Shown piece by piece: positions 31,168 to 43,224 of a stretch of DNA of 64,000 nt; the first letter of the stretch is position 1; each line of letters begins with the position of its first letter. Both the position numbers and the translations under genes were made by a program. Source of the DNA: Enterobacter hormaechei subsp. xiangfangensis (GTDB taxonomy: Bacteria > Pseudomonadota > Gammaproteobacteria > Enterobacterales > Enterobacteriaceae); assembly GCF_001729785.1 (NCBI RefSeq), contig NZ_CP017183.1, positions 2,790,001-2,854,000 on the forward strand, given 5' to 3'. Below the pieces are notes generated by a model. It made no database searches, was not told the origin of the DNA, and was given only the letters and a program-made list of their open reading frames with translations.

Positions 31168-32097
31168 TCACCTCGGATTGGCTGGTGGCGATGTTGGAAC
31201 GGCAGCCGAAGGGACGGCCCCAGGCTGTTTTAAATCGTCCAGTGACTCATTCTGACTTTCGGCGTTTTCATGCAGGATGGCCTGCTCCGCCTGCTGGTTC
31301 AGCACTAAAAGACTGATACGACGGTTGATGGCGTCATCCGGTCCGCGGTCGGTAAGGCGCATGGTTGCAGCCATGCCGACCACGCGCAGGACCTTGCCAT
31401 CATCAAGCCCACCCGCCACCAGCTCGCGACGCGAGGCGTTGGCGCGATCGGCAGAAAGCTCCCAGTTGCTGTATCCTTTCTCTCCCGTGGCGTACGGGAA
31501 ATCATCCGTGTGTCCGGACAGGCTAATGCGGTTAGGAATACCGTTCAGTACCGGTGCAATCGCACGCAGAATATCGCGCATGTAGGGCTCGACATCGGCG
31601 CTGCCGGTTTTAAACATCGGCCGGTTCTGGCTGTCGATGATCTGAATACGCAGCCCTTCCTGTACCAGGTCAATTTTCAGATGCGGACGCAGCGCGCGCA
31701 GCTTGGGGTCCGCTTCAATCAGCTGATCCAGGTCACCGCGCAGTTTTTTCAGGCGCGCCTGCTCCATCCGTTTTTTCAGCTCGTCGATGTTAGGCTGTTT
31801 TTTCACTTCGCCCTGCTGCTGGGTGTAATCGTCACCGCCGCCGGGGATCGGGCTGTCGCTGTTCGAAATGCGCGGCCCGCCGGTGACCGCCGTCGCCAGC
31901 GGCGTCCTGAAATATTCCGCAATCTGGATAAGCTCTTTCGGGCTGGAGATGGAGATCAGCCACATCACCAGGAAGAACGCCATCATGGCGGTCATAAAGT
32001 CGGCGTACGCGATCTTCCAGGAGCCGTGAGAACCGTGCCCGTGCGCCTTATGCTTGCGCTTTTTTACGATGACGATCGGATGGGACTGGTTTTTCAT
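31168..32097 (-). CDS. motB: MotB, flagellar stator protein
   Basis: A 309-residue stator subunit. The short basic cytoplasmic N-terminus is followed by the single membrane helix with the proton-carrying Asp33 (E. coli Asp32) in [17 protein letters not shown]. The periplasmic OmpA-like peptidoglycan-binding domain (about 150-275) has [11 protein letters not shown] and [13 protein letters not shown]. It partners MotA, with which it overlaps by 4 bases. Confidence 0.98.
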   Translation of the reverse strand: MKNQSHPIVIVKKRKHKAHGHGSHGSWKIAYADFMTAMMAFFLVMWLISISSPKELIQIAEYFRTPLATAVTGGPRISNSDSPIPGGGDDYTQQQGEVKKQPNIDELKKRMEQARLKKLRGDLDQLIEADPKLRALRPHLKIDLVQEGLRIQIIDSQNRPMFKTGSADVEPYMRDILRAIAPVLNGIPNRISLSGHTDDFPYATGEKGYSNWELSADRANASRRELVAGGLDDGKVLRVVGMAATMRLTDRGPDDAINRRISLLVLNQQAEQAILHENAESQNESLDDLKQPGAVPSAAVPTSPPANPR

Positions 32098-32981
32098 GCG
32101 TCCTCAGTTGTCGTCTGTTGGTTGGGGTTTTTCACCGCGCGCACGTGCTCTTCCAGTTCGATAAACGACGGACGTTCGCTGGAGTAGAGCGTCTTACGAC
32201 CAAATTCGACGGCGATCGGCGGGGCATAACCGTTGAGGTTTGAGAGCAGCGTAATTTTCACGCACTGCATCATTTTGGTGGTTTCGGCGCTCTTCTGGCG
32301 CAGCACGCTCGCCAGCGGGGAGATAAAGCCGTAGGCCAGTAAAATACCGAGGAACGTCCCCACCATCGCGTGGGCAATCAGCGCGCCCAGTTCAGCCGCC
32401 GGGCGATCCGCCGAGGCCAGGGCATGTACCACGCCCATTACCGCCGCCACGATGCCAAACGCCGGAAGCGAGTCGCCCACCAGCGCCAGGCTGTTGGCCG
32501 GCACTTCGGATTCGCTCTCATGGGTTTCAATCTCTTCGTCCATCAGGGCTTCAATTTCGAAGGTGTTCATGTTGCCGCTGATGATCAGGCGCAGGTAATC
32601 GACGATAAAATCGAGCATCATCGCGTCGGCCAGAATACGCGGGTAGCTGGCGAAAATTTCGCTCTCTTTCGGGTTTTCGATGTCCCGCTCCAGCGAGAAC
32701 ATCCCCTGCTGACGTGACTTCGCCATCAGGCGATAGAGCAGCGCCAGCAGATCCATATACATGCTTTTGGTGTATTTCGAGCGACGAAACAGCAGCGGAA
32801 TCGCCTTCAGCGTGCCCTTGATCGATTTACCGTTGTTACCAACGATAAAAGCCCCTACCCCTGCACCGCCGATGATGACAAGTTCAGCCGGTTGATAGAG
32901 TGCTCCAAGGTGCCCGCCGGTCATCATGTAACCGCCGAAAACTGTACCGAGAACTACCAGGTAACCTAATAAGATAAGCAC
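32094..32981 (-). CDS. motA: MotA, flagellar stator proton channel
   Basis: A 295-residue inner-membrane protein, same length as E. coli, with four membrane helices (about 2-20, 33-50, 170-190, 202-222). The large cytoplasmic loop between helices 2 and 3 holds the charged residues that contact FliG ([25 protein letters not shown]). Conserved Pro in [17 protein letters not shown] start with GGAAGG upstream, as in E. coli. First gene of motAB-cheAW. Confidence 0.98.
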   Translation of the reverse strand: MLILLGYLVVLGTVFGGYMMTGGHLGALYQPAELVIIGGAGVGAFIVGNNGKSIKGTLKAIPLLFRRSKYTKSMYMDLLALLYRLMAKSRQQGMFSLERDIENPKESEIFASYPRILADAMMLDFIVDYLRLIISGNMNTFEIEALMDEEIETHESESEVPANSLALVGDSLPAFGIVAAVMGVVHALASADRPAAELGALIAHAMVGTFLGILLAYGFISPLASVLRQKSAETTKMMQCVKITLLSNLNGYAPPIAVEFGRKTLYSSERPSFIELEEHVRAVKNPNQQTTTEDA

Positions 32982-33048
32982 GACATCATCCTTCCGCTAG
33001 TGACTATGGCAGGACGTTCATTTCGAGCGCGAGACCTGAACGCAGGGT

Positions 33049-33083
33049 AAAAAAAAGCAGCGGTAATCGCTTACCGCTGCTGG
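33049..33083 (-). terminator. Strong terminator after flhC
   Basis: On the minus strand AGCAGCGGTAA-GCGA-TTACCGCTGCT is followed by eight T. It separates flhDC from motA, so motABcheAW needs its own promoter in the remaining ~65 bases. Confidence 0.93.
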
Positions 33084-33104
33084 AATCTTGCCCACAGGTT
33101 CGGG

Positions 33105-33683
33105 TTAAACAGCGTGTTCGATCTGTTCATCCAGCAGTTGTGGAATAATATCGGCAGCATCCCGGGAAAGTTTACGTCTTTTTACGGCTCGGGATGGAGG
33201 CTGGCACAAACTACAGGCGAAGCTGCCCGCAGGCTGATGCGCGTGGGTAATAAAATTGCCGTCACAGCAGTTGCAGCGCGACAATTCAAGCATGCCGCTT
33301 TCAACAAAACGCACCAGCGTCCAGGCGCGGGTCAGCGCCAGCAGAGGTCCCTCTTCCTGCTGCGGGCATTGCTCAAGGTAAAGTTTGTAGGCTTTGATCA
33401 CGGCATCAACGCCGCTGCATAACCCCGTTTTAAGCAGGTACTGCCAGGCGTTACAGAACATGGAAGCATGAATGTTCTGCTCCCAGGTCATGAACCAGTC
33501 AGTGGAAAACGGCAGCATGCCTTTTGGCGGCGGGCTACCACGCAGTTCTTTGTACAGCTTGATCAGACGACCACGGCTCAACTGCGTCTCGCTTTCCAGC
33601 ATTTGTAAACGCGCGCCCAGCGTGATGAGTTCCATTGCCAGCTGGATATCACGGGCTTCCTGAACAATGCTTTTTTCGCTCAT
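33105..33683 (-). CDS. flhC: FlhC, subunit of the flagellar master regulator FlhD4C2
   Basis: A 192-residue DNA-binding subunit that with FlhD activates class II flagellar operons. The C-terminal zinc site has the four cysteines of E. coli FlhC in [10 protein letters not shown] and [14 protein letters not shown]. The N-terminal part [24 protein letters not shown] is conserved. The gap to flhD is 2 bases. A terminator follows closely. Confidence 0.98.
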   Translation of the reverse strand: MSEKSIVQEARDIQLAMELITLGARLQMLESETQLSRGRLIKLYKELRGSPPPKGMLPFSTDWFMTWEQNIHASMFCNAWQYLLKTGLCSGVDAVIKAYKLYLEQCPQQEEGPLLALTRAWTLVRFVESGMLELSRCNCCDGNFITHAHQPAGSFACSLCQPPSRAVKRRKLSRDAADIIPQLLDEQIEHAV

Positions 33684-33685
33684 TG

Positions 33686-34036
33686 TTAAGCCCTTTTCTT
33701 CCGGGCTACGTCATCAGGCTGGCTGATTTCGTTGAGCAGACGGGTGGAGAGAAGAATACCGGTGTGGATTTGTTGCAGATCGTCCACGCGAGATTCCTGA
33801 GTCAGACGCGTAATGGTCTGCGGGTTATCAAAACGGAACTGGCAGACAAGTTGATTGGTTTCAGCCAGCTTGACCATTTGCGGGAGGGTTAATCCACCCA
33901 GCATGGTTGCCATCTCTTCGTTAACACCCAGACGAAACATCGCTGACGGTTTGTCCTGACTAATCAAACGCTGCGCGAGCAATAAATACGACAAATTGAT
34001 GTCATAAATATGTTTTAGCAACTCGGATGTATGCAT
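33686..34036 (-). CDS. flhD: FlhD, subunit of the flagellar master regulator
   Basis: A 116-residue helical protein, partner of FlhC in the heterohexameric class I regulator. The N-terminus [25 protein letters not shown] and the C-terminal [21 protein letters not shown] match E. coli. I chose the ATG at 34036: it matches the E. coli start and has GATGGGA upstream. An in-frame ATG at 34045 would add three residues. The long 5' leader (about 210 bases) is a known target of post-transcriptional control in E. coli. Confidence 0.97.
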   Translation of the reverse strand: MHTSELLKHIYDINLSYLLLAQRLISQDKPSAMFRLGVNEEMATMLGGLTLPQMVKLAETNQLVCQFRFDNPQTITRLTQESRVDDLQQIHTGILLSTRLLNEISQPDDVARKKRA

Positions 34037-34230
34037 TTTTCCCATCCCGAATAACCAACTATTATTTTTATGCGGAAAGACCGCACCCCGTGATGTCGCC
34101 GGGAAATCACCCGGTATAAAAAGAAAAGGCCAAATGCATAGTTGAATTTAGGTTTGTACGTCGTAAAGCGCGTGACCGGTTAACATGGCCAAAATGTCGG
34201 TTACACATTTTATCTTTTCTTACAAATAAC

Positions 34231-34244
34231 TAAGATTTTTCCTA
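34231..34244 (-). promoter_or_regulatory. RcsAB box of flhDC
   Basis: On the minus strand TAGGAAAAATCTTA is the RcsAB box described for E. coli flhDC. With a start at about 34248 it covers +5 to +18, the position known in E. coli, so Rcs phosphorelay repression of motility is expected. Confidence 0.9.
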
Positions 34245-34247
34245 ATT

Positions 34248-34261
34248 CGACGCAAACTCTA
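34248..34261 (-). promoter_or_regulatory. flhDC promoter -10 and inferred transcription start
   Basis: TAGAGT (34261-34256) fits a -10 for a start near 34248. That start is inferred from the fixed distances of the CRP site (centre about 72 bases upstream) and the RcsAB box (+5 to +18) in E. coli. The -35 is weak, as expected of an activator-dependent promoter. Confidence 0.65.
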
Positions 34262-34832
34262 CTCGTCAGTTTTGACACATACAATGCAGCCCCCCCTGGA
34301 ATTTAAAAAAAATGTGATCTTCGTCACATAATTTACGCGAATGTAACCCATAAATCCATCAGCGTGACTTGTAATTTGACTATTTATTGAGCAACCGAAG
34401 CTTGGTTATATTCTTATGGAACGAATACTCATGCAGAGGGATGAGTGGATCGGGTATGAAAATTGCTATGTCGGAGAAGCGCTGCCCTTCCGCGTCTGAA
34501 CGGGCGCGAACGTCAGGGAACAGCCAGAGTTAATTAAGTAAAAACAGCAGGTTAAGCTTTCAATTCGAGACAGGAGCTTCCAGGGGTCAGCATCACGCTT
34601 GCGTTGACGATCGGTTAACGCGATTTAACAGCACGGAAGGCTAAATGTGTGATTTACGTTAAGTTGTTAATTACTTTCATTTAGCGCCGCCATTTCGTTA
34701 TTCTTCTTATAAGAATAATTAATGAATAATTATGATAAGGTTCACACTATTGTCGCATGTACCTCTTGCAGAAGCGGCAGATTCGCGGTAAAGCTTGAGA
34801 AACGTGTCATTCTGACATAAAAGGAGTGTGTG
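34262..34832. other. Long intergenic region between flhDC and uspC
   Basis: The left end holds the flhDC CRP site. From about 34330 to 34820 I see no convincing ORF, no insertion sequence and no strong hairpin. In several motile E. coli strains IS1 or IS5 sits in this region; nothing like that is present. The uspC promoter must lie near its right end. Confidence 0.6.
34313..34328 (-). promoter_or_regulatory. CRP site of the flhDC promoter
   Basis: TGTGA-TCTTCG-TCACA is a full CRP palindrome. Its centre is about 72 bases upstream of the inferred flhDC start, matching the activating CRP site of E. coli flhDC. Confidence 0.92.
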
Positions 34833-35261
34833 ATGAGTTACTCCCATCTTCTTGTTTCTGTTGCGGTTTCCCCAGAAAGTCATCAACTCGTCGCCCGTGC
34901 CGTTTCCATTGCCCGCCCGAACAACGCCCGCATAAGTCTGATCACCCTGGCAGCTGAACCCGAAATGTATAACCAACTGGCAGCGCCTATGCTGGAAGAT
35001 ATTCGTGAGGTTCTTCAGGAAGAAACGCAGCAATTTCTGCGCGAGCTGGTTGAGCGGGCAAACTATCCTGTCCATCAGACGGTGATAGCCACCGGGGAAT
35101 TAAGTGAACATATTCTCGACATTTGTCGGAAACAGAATATTGACCTGGTCATTTGCGGAAATCATAACCAGAGCTTTTTTTCCCGGGCGGCATGCTCGGC
35201 AAAATCCATCGTTTCGTCAAGCCAGGTGGATGTCCTGCTGGTGCCTCTCGAGGGCAATTGA
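34833..35261 (+). CDS. uspC: UspC, universal stress protein
   Basis: A 142-residue UspA-superfamily protein with SHLLVSVAVSPES at the N-terminus, PMLEDIREVLQEET in the middle and the C-terminal block DLVICGNHNQSFFSRAACSAK. It belongs to the UspACD branch, which lacks the usual ATP-binding G-2x-G-9x-G(S/T) motif. E. coli UspC takes part in stress resistance and motility and in KdpD scaffolding. The ATG at 34833 has AAGGAG six bases upstream; a GTG just before is an alternative. Between flhDC and otsBA as in E. coli. Confidence 0.94.
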   Translation: MSYSHLLVSVAVSPESHQLVARAVSIARPNNARISLITLAAEPEMYNQLAAPMLEDIREVLQEETQQFLRELVERANYPVHQTVIATGELSEHILDICRKQNIDLVICGNHNQSFFSRAACSAKSIVSSSQVDVLLVPLEGN

Positions 35262-35276
35262 TGCCCCCGAAGGAAA

Positions 35277-37614
<2,338 letters not shown>

Positions 37615-37632
37615 TTAGTGGCTAAAAATAAA

Positions 37633-38616
37633 TCAGACGGTACGCTTCGCTTTTTGCTTGTAACGGTCGAAGATCACCGCTGCCAGCAGGATCAGGCCGC
37701 GTACGACGTACTGAGAGAACGGAGAAATATTGAGCAGGTTCATGGCGTTCTCCACGGTCCCCAGAATCAGGATCCCCGCCACCACATATGAGATTTTTCC
37801 GATGCCGCCCTTGAGGGAAACGCCCCCCAAAACGCAGGCTGAGATAACGATCAGCTCATAACCAATGGAGGTCATAGGCTGGCCGCTGGTCATGCGCGAC
37901 GCCAGAATAATCCCCGCCGCCGCCGATACCAGCCCGGAAAGCACGAAGATAATGATCTTGGTCCGTACGACCGGGACACCCGCCAGACGCGCCGCCTCTT
38001 CATTGCCGCCAATCGCCAGGGTATTTCGGCCAAAGGTGGTGCGGTTGAGCAGGAAACCGAACAGGATCAAACAGCCTACCGTCAGCCAGATTGGCGCAGG
38101 CAGCCCCAGCCAGTTGGCATAGCCCAGCGTGAAGAAACGCTCGTCTTCGATCCCGACCGCTTTGCCGTCGGAGATGATATAGGCCAGACCGCGCACGATT
38201 TGCATGGTCGCCAGCGTCGTAATCAGGGCGTTAATCTTCAGGCGCGCAATGACAAACCCGTTCACCAGGCCGCTCAACACGCCGAGCAGCAGCCCGGCCA
38301 GCACGCCGATCCACAGGCTTTCGGTCATGTTGATCACCACGGCAGTGGTGACGCCTGCACAGGCAATCACCGAGGCGACCGACAGGTCAAAATCACCGGA
38401 GGCCAGGCAGAACAGCATTCCGCAGGCCACCATGCCGGACATGGAGATAGCCAGCCCCAGCCCCTTCATATTGATGAACGTGGCGAAGTTCGGCACAAAA
38501 ATCGCGCAGGCGACGAAGAGGGCAGCAAAGACCACCAGCATGCCGTACTGGTCCCAGATGCGGCCAAAACTGAAAGCCGACTTCGGCGCTCCGGATGTAG
38601 TAACAGAGGACATCAT
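37633..38616 (-). CDS. araH: AraH, L-arabinose ABC transporter permease
   Basis: A 327-residue inner-membrane permease of the RbsC/AraH family with about ten hydrophobic segments. Family blocks include GMVACGMLFCLASGDFDLSVASVIACAG, VIARLKINALITTLATMQIVRGLAY and GISLKG-type VLGGVSLKGGIGKISYVVAG. It dimerises to form the channel for arabinose with AraG as the ATPase. Ends in the basic tail RYKQKAKRTV. Third gene of araFGH. Confidence 0.97.
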   Translation of the reverse strand: MMSSVTTSGAPKSAFSFGRIWDQYGMLVVFAALFVACAIFVPNFATFINMKGLGLAISMSGMVACGMLFCLASGDFDLSVASVIACAGVTTAVVINMTESLWIGVLAGLLLGVLSGLVNGFVIARLKINALITTLATMQIVRGLAYIISDGKAVGIEDERFFTLGYANWLGLPAPIWLTVGCLILFGFLLNRTTFGRNTLAIGGNEEAARLAGVPVVRTKIIIFVLSGLVSAAAGIILASRMTSGQPMTSIGYELIVISACVLGGVSLKGGIGKISYVVAGILILGTVENAMNLLNISPFSQYVVRGLILLAAVIFDRYKQKAKRTV

Positions 38617-38627
38617 TGACTCCTTAC

Positions 38628-40142
38628 TCAGGCGACAGCCTGGCTAACTTTAGGCATGGCGAGACTCAACGCCTGTTGTTCATTCGCCTGTTCATGCAGC
38701 AATTCACCGGCAATTTCGCCTTCACGCATCACTACAATGCGGTCGGCGACGCCCAGCACCTCGGGCAGATCGCTGGAGGCGAACAGGACCGCCACACCAC
38801 GTTTTGCCAGTTCATAGATGACGTTATAGATTTCGTGTTTCGCCCCCACGTCAATACCGCGCGTTGGTTCATCCAGCAAAATGACCTTCATATCTTCCGA
38901 TAGCCAGCGCCCCAGAATGGCTTTTTGCTGGTTACCGCCGGACAGGTTCATGATCAGCTGTTCAGCGCCGGGGGTTTTAATGTTCAGCGAACGGATATGG
39001 TGATCCGCATTGCTCGCCTCCCAGCCGTCGTTAATCAGACATCCCGCGCGGATGAACTTGCGCCGGGCAGAGATGTTGATGTTGTCGCGCACCGAGTGCA
39101 CCGGAATAATGCCCTCTGCCTTTCGATCCTCCGGGCAGAGCATAATCCCCGCGTTAATCGCCTGCGCAGGCTTCTGAATATCGACCTTTTTCCCGTCGAC
39201 GAAAACCTGGCCCTGGGTTATGCGCGTCCCGCCAAACAGCCCTTTCATCAGCTCGCTGCGCCCTGCCCCCACAAGGCCAAACAGCCCGACGATTTCGCCG
39301 CTGCGCACCGAGAGTGAAATGGGCGTGCGCACGCCTGGGGCTTTGACGTTATCCAGACGCAGACGCTCCGGGCCATACTCGCGCGGTTTCCAGTGGTAAA
39401 TGTCACCCAGATCGCGTCCGACCATCGCCTGCACCAGCTGATCGTGATTAACCTGCTGCATATCGGTGAAGGTGCGCACGTAGCGTCCATCTTTAAACAC
39501 GGTGATGGCATCGCTTAAGGCAAAAATCTCTTCCATACGGTGAGAAACGTACAGAATGATGCGGCCCTCTTTGCGCAGCTCGCGGATCACGCGAAAGAGA
39601 TTTTCTATTTCACGCGCCGAGAGCGAGCTGGTTGGCTCATCGAAGGCGATAATTTTGGCGTTACGCGCCAGCGCTTTGGCAATTTCCACCATCTGCCACT
39701 GGCCGATGGAGAGATACTTAAGGGGCGTTTGCGGATCGACATCCAGCCCAAGGTGCTTGAGCTGCAAGCCCGCTTCATAATTGAGCAGCGAGCGGTTGAC
39801 CACGCCGCTTTTATGCGGAAGCTGGCCCAGATAGATGTTCTCCGCCACGGTCATTTCAGGAATGAGATGCAGCTCCTGATAGATGATGGCGACGCCCGCA
39901 TTTAACGCTGCCGTGGTGTCGGCAAAGGCCACCTCTTCGCCGCGAATAGCCAGCGTGCCGGTGGTGGGCGTGTAGTTGCCGCTGAGAATTTTTAGCAGCG
40001 TGGATTTTCCCGCGCCATTCTCCCCCATCAGGGCGTGAACCTGGCCGGCATAGCAGTCGAAGCTGATATCGGTCAGCGCGTTTACACCGGGGAACGTTTT
40101 TCCGATGCCGCGGAAAGAGAGATACGGATCAGACTGTTGCAT
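38628..40142 (-). CDS. araG: AraG, L-arabinose ABC transporter ATPase (double cassette)
   Basis: A 504-residue protein with two ABC cassettes. The first has Walker [11 protein letters not shown], signature [15 protein letters not shown] and Walker [14 protein letters not shown]. The second has [13 protein letters not shown] in place of a canonical Walker A, signature [15 protein letters not shown] and Walker [13 protein letters not shown]. Such asymmetry is normal in monosaccharide (CUT2) importers. It lies 11 bases from araH. Confidence 0.97.
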   Translation of the reverse strand: MQQSDPYLSFRGIGKTFPGVNALTDISFDCYAGQVHALMGENGAGKSTLLKILSGNYTPTTGTLAIRGEEVAFADTTAALNAGVAIIYQELHLIPEMTVAENIYLGQLPHKSGVVNRSLLNYEAGLQLKHLGLDVDPQTPLKYLSIGQWQMVEIAKALARNAKIIAFDEPTSSLSAREIENLFRVIRELRKEGRIILYVSHRMEEIFALSDAITVFKDGRYVRTFTDMQQVNHDQLVQAMVGRDLGDIYHWKPREYGPERLRLDNVKAPGVRTPISLSVRSGEIVGLFGLVGAGRSELMKGLFGGTRITQGQVFVDGKKVDIQKPAQAINAGIMLCPEDRKAEGIIPVHSVRDNINISARRKFIRAGCLINDGWEASNADHHIRSLNIKTPGAEQLIMNLSGGNQQKAILGRWLSEDMKVILLDEPTRGIDVGAKHEIYNVIYELAKRGVAVLFASSDLPEVLGVADRIVVMREGEIAGELLHEQANEQQALSLAMPKVSQAVA

Positions 40143-40176
40143 AACGACTCCGTGATTCCTGTAGTGTGTACGTCTG

Positions 40177-40199
40177 GCCCCTCACGGTGAGTGAGGGGC
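40177..40199 (-). repeat. araF-araG intercistronic stem-loop
   Basis: GCCCCTCAC-GGTGA-GTGAGGGGC forms a nine-pair stem 15 bases after araF. A hairpin between binding-protein and ATPase genes commonly protects the upstream mRNA and gives more binding protein than membrane components. Confidence 0.8.
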
Positions 40200-40213
40200 G
40201 CAATCACAGCGTA

Positions 40214-41203
40214 TTACTTACCGCCCAGTCCTTTTTTCGCCAGCTCCTCTTTGAAGTTATCGCGGGTGATCAGCACCACATCGGTCACTTCAGTGAATTT
40301 CGGCGGTTCAACCCCTTTGGTCACCCAGTTGTAGAGCATTTCGCTGGATTTATAGCCGTGGACATCCGGGCTTGGCAGCAGTGAGCCATAGAAGCCGGTC
40401 GCCTGCGCTTTAGACAGTTCGCTCACGGCGTCAACGCCGTTAATGCCGATCCCGATCACGTCCGGTGCTTTAAAGCCCTGGCCTTCCGTTGCACGCACGC
40501 CGCCCAGTACGGTGTTGTCGTTCATTCCCACCACCAGCCAGTGCTTCACTTCCGGATGCTGGACGAGCATGGAGTTCGCCGCATCAAAGGCGCCCGGAAT
40601 ATCGTTGGATTTGGTCGGGACTTTGTAGATCTGTTTTTCCGGGAAGCCAGCCGCTTTCAGGGCGTCCATGGACCCGGTGGTACGACGACGGGCGGTGTCC
40701 AGCTCGTCAGCGGTAATGGCCATCACGGCGGTCTCTTTGACATCCCAGCCGCGTTTTTGCATCTCTTTATAGAGCTCCTGGCCCTGACGCTCACCGATTT
40801 TAGTGGCCGCCATCATTACCAGCGGAACGGTATCCATCGGTTTACCTTTGGCGTTCACGAACTGATCGTCCACCGCAATCACTTTCATGTCGTAACCGCG
40901 CGCTTTCGCGGCAATCGCTGACCCCAGTTTTGGATCCGGCGTACAGATAACGAAACCTTTCGCACCGCTGGCCGCCAGGCTATCAATGGCGTTCAGCGTT
41001 TTCTCACCGTCAGGTACGGCGATTTTAATTACCTCAAATCCCAAATCTTTTCCGGCTTTATCAGCAAATTTCCATTCGGTCTGGAACCACGGTTCTTCAG
41101 GCTGTTTAACCAGAAAACCGAGCTTTAAATTTTCAGCGATAGCGGATTGTGACATAACGGCAGCCAGGCCGATGGCCGCCAGCGCTTTAGTAAATTTGTG
41201 CAT
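40214..41203 (-). CDS. araF: AraF, periplasmic L-arabinose-binding protein
   Basis: A 329-residue binding protein, same length as E. coli. The signal peptide is MHKFTKALAAIGLAAVMSQS, cleaved before ENLKLG. Sugar-contact segments are present: KQPEEPWFQTEWKF, VDDQFVNAKG, ARRRTTGSMDAL and GMNDNTVLGGVRATEG. The ATG at 41203 (CTGGAG upstream) matches E. coli; the ORF extends seven codons further without support. First gene of araFGH. Confidence 0.97.
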   Translation of the reverse strand: MHKFTKALAAIGLAAVMSQSAIAENLKLGFLVKQPEEPWFQTEWKFADKAGKDLGFEVIKIAVPDGEKTLNAIDSLAASGAKGFVICTPDPKLGSAIAAKARGYDMKVIAVDDQFVNAKGKPMDTVPLVMMAATKIGERQGQELYKEMQKRGWDVKETAVMAITADELDTARRRTTGSMDALKAAGFPEKQIYKVPTKSNDIPGAFDAANSMLVQHPEVKHWLVVGMNDNTVLGGVRATEGQGFKAPDVIGIGINGVDAVSELSKAQATGFYGSLLPSPDVHGYKSSEMLYNWVTKGVEPPKFTEVTDVVLITRDNFKEELAKKGLGGK

Positions 41204-41519
41204 GGTAAACTCCAGCTTAAGCATTCTTATCTGTAGGGAATAATGGCGAACAACTTATTTAATCGGACTTAAAACAAGGCATTAGCGCTTACCTTGTTAT
41301 AAGCGTTATTGCTGGAGATAGTTTTAGCGGGAAATTAATCATCCATAAGAGAGCGACATCACACCGCAGAATTACAGTAATTGCGTACATAAATTCAGCG
41401 AAAAATGACATAAAAAAGGACGTAATTGTCCTACAAATGGAAAGGAGTTAAGCAGGATTATCCATAAGGTCAGCTAAGAAATCCCTGTAAGCCGGACGCC
41501 TTAGCGTCCGGCAGAAAAT
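41204..41519. promoter_or_regulatory. araFGH promoter region with AraC-like half-sites
   Basis: AAGC-N7-TCCATA (41450-41466) closely fits the AraC half-site consensus TAGC-N7-TCCATA. A second TCCATA occurs at 41342-41347 with a poor left part. AGAGA-GCGACA-TCACA (41348-41363) is a weak CRP-like site. In E. coli araFGH is activated by AraC and CRP. Which elements act here is inference. Confidence 0.5.
41491..41512. repeat. REP-like hairpin after the DJ-1 family gene
   Basis: GCCGGACGC-CTTA-GCGTCCGGC forms a nine-pair stem 8 bases after the stop of the minus-strand gene at 41520. It separates that gene from the araF regulatory region. Confidence 0.7.
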
Positions 41520-42077
41520 TTACCAGCGGTAATAGATGTGTTCAGCATGATCGCGCACGGGGGCGTCGTCACCCAACAAATGAGCAGAGAGCGTCAGCGC
41601 AAAGTCAAAAGCGTGCCCCAGCCCCTTGCCGCTGATGAGGTTATTATCCTCCACGACCGGCGCATCTACATATACTCCATCATCAACGCTCTGCCACAGA
41701 TCGCCGGAACAGACGTAGCGGCGCCCCTTCAGTAGCCCGTTACCGCCCAGCACCCGCGCGGCCGCAGAGCAGATCGGGCAGATAAGTTTGCCGTGCTCGT
41801 CATGCGCGGAAACAAAGCGGATCACCTCCTGGTTAGCAGCAAGATTGACGCTCCCCTGCGGCCCACCGGGCAATACGACCGCGTCATACAGCTTATTAAT
41901 GCGCTCCGTTAACGTACTGTCAGCCACCATGGGGATATTATGGTAACTCACTACCGCACGGGACTCCGCGCAGGCCAGCGTCTCCACCTCAATCTGTAAA
42001 CGCCGCAGAATATCAATAGTGATAATCGCTTCTGCTTCTTCAAAACCAGGTGCCAGCAGCACCGCAACGTTAGCCAT
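41520..42077 (-). CDS. DJ-1/PfpI family protein
   Basis: A 185-residue class I glutamine amidotransferase-like protein. Its N-terminus VAVLLAPGFEEAEAIITIDILRR places the DJ-1 acidic residue in the FEE motif. The nucleophile elbow is in KLICPICSAAARVLGG, with Cys at the usual DJ-1/YajL position after a short hydrophobic strand. GKGLGHAFDFAL is near the end. Members act as chaperone/deglycase-type or redox-responsive proteins; the role here is unknown. I chose the second of two adjacent ATGs (42077), six bases after GAGG. Not present at this locus in E. coli. Confidence 0.83.
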   Translation of the reverse strand: MANVAVLLAPGFEEAEAIITIDILRRLQIEVETLACAESRAVVSYHNIPMVADSTLTERINKLYDAVVLPGGPQGSVNLAANQEVIRFVSAHDEHGKLICPICSAAARVLGGNGLLKGRRYVCSGDLWQSVDDGVYVDAPVVEDNNLISGKGLGHAFDFALTLSAHLLGDDAPVRDHAEHIYYRW

Positions 42078-42579
42078 CATAAACCTCAAATAATGAAACA
42101 ATGTAAAACATCGTTTCATTTTCTCGCGTTATCAGATCACAATCTTGCGCCGCGATCACAGAACCGTATATTGAGTGAAAATTGATTTAGCTCAAATTTG
42201 ATACGACAGGATATATTTGCAAATATTATTTCTGATTTATCACTTTTACAGAATTTCCCGCCAAAGAACGTTTCCTGAAACGATAAAAATGAGCAAAATT
42301 GATTTTACACCCTTTTAAATCAACACGTTATATAATTACCAATCTCGTAACCTTCTTTCTATTCTGGGCTATATTTAAATTTGTAATCTATGGTAAACAC
42401 AGCCCAACTAAGAGTTTTCTTAAGTCGAAGAGAAGCGTATGCTTATTTAAATCGAACACAGGAAGTGAATTTTCGAGTTTTTACCTTGCAGAAATCTATT
42501 TCTGCCATTCAATCGTCAATACCTGCCGGGTCAGGTTAAGTAGCGGACATCAAGTCCCACAGTCAATAAGGATATGAGA
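42078..42579. other. A+T-rich gap upstream of ftnB
   Basis: About 500 bases without a supported gene. A plus-strand frame of 92 codons (42299-42577) runs into the ftnB ribosome-binding site and has no homology I recognise. An FNR-like site lies at 42182-42195. The left end must contain the promoter of the DJ-1 family gene. Confidence 0.6.
42182..42195. promoter_or_regulatory. FNR-like site upstream of ftnB
   Basis: TTGAT-TTAG-CTCAA matches nine of ten bases of the FNR palindrome TTGAT-N4-ATCAA. It is nearly 400 bases from ftnB and about 105 from the divergent DJ-1 gene. Salmonella ftnB is FNR-activated, which makes a role for ftnB attractive, but the distance is long. Confidence 0.45.
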
Positions 42580-43083
42580 ATGACTACCCAAACGATGATG
42601 CAAAAACTGAATGCCCAGATGAACCTGGAGTTTTATGCTTCAAATCTGCATCTGCATTTGAGCGCGTGGTGTTCCAGAAAAAGCCTCAACGGCACTGCCA
42701 CCTTCTTTCGTACTCAGGCGCAAAGTAACGTCACGCACATGATGCGTGTCTTTAACTTTTTGAAAGCTGTCGGGGCAAACCCTACCGTCAAAGAGCTTGA
42801 AACGATTGAAGATAATTACACTTCTCTGGAAGAACTGTTCCAGAAAACGCTCGAAGAGTATGAGCAACGCTGTGCGAAGCTGAGCAAACTGGCTGATGAA
42901 GCCAAAGCGCAACGGGACATCATTACCCTCACGTTTTTACGCGATATGGACAGAGAGCAGCAGCAGGATGGCATGCTGCTAAAGACGCTCGCAGATGAAA
43001 TCCGCAACGCGAAACGTGCGGGGATTTGTCTGGAGCAGACGGACCGCCATCTTCTCGACATAGCTACCGTGCAACACCACTAA
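42580..43083 (+). CDS. ftnB: FtnB, ferritin-like protein without a full ferroxidase centre
   Basis: A 167-residue four-helix ferritin-family protein, same length as E. coli FtnB. Aligned to FtnA (48190-48687), the ferroxidase Glu in AQEEMTHM is replaced (AQSNVTHM, Glu to Asn) and the EQHEEEK helix reads EQQQDGM. The iron-oxidising site is thus incomplete, a known FtnB trait. In Salmonella FtnB helps repair iron-sulfur clusters. The ATG at 42580 is six bases after AAGGAT; an ATG six bases earlier is too close to it. Confidence 0.92.
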   Translation: MTTQTMMQKLNAQMNLEFYASNLHLHLSAWCSRKSLNGTATFFRTQAQSNVTHMMRVFNFLKAVGANPTVKELETIEDNYTSLEELFQKTLEEYEQRCAKLSKLADEAKAQRDIITLTFLRDMDREQQQDGMLLKTLADEIRNAKRAGICLEQTDRHLLDIATVQHH

Positions 43084-43224
43084 GTCCCTTCACCCGCTCC
43101 CGTCAGGGGGTGGGTACCAACTCCCTGCTTTTGCTGACATTTAACAAATCAGATCTTGCTCCCAATGAATAACCACACATCGTGTAATGATTTGTTTAAT
43201 TACATTCATTGACGAGGGAGCATC

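Noticed and set aside
42299..42577. 92-codon plus-strand frame before ftnB
   Set aside because: Lies in A+T-rich non-coding DNA, runs into the ftnB ribosome-binding site, has no clear start signal and no homology.
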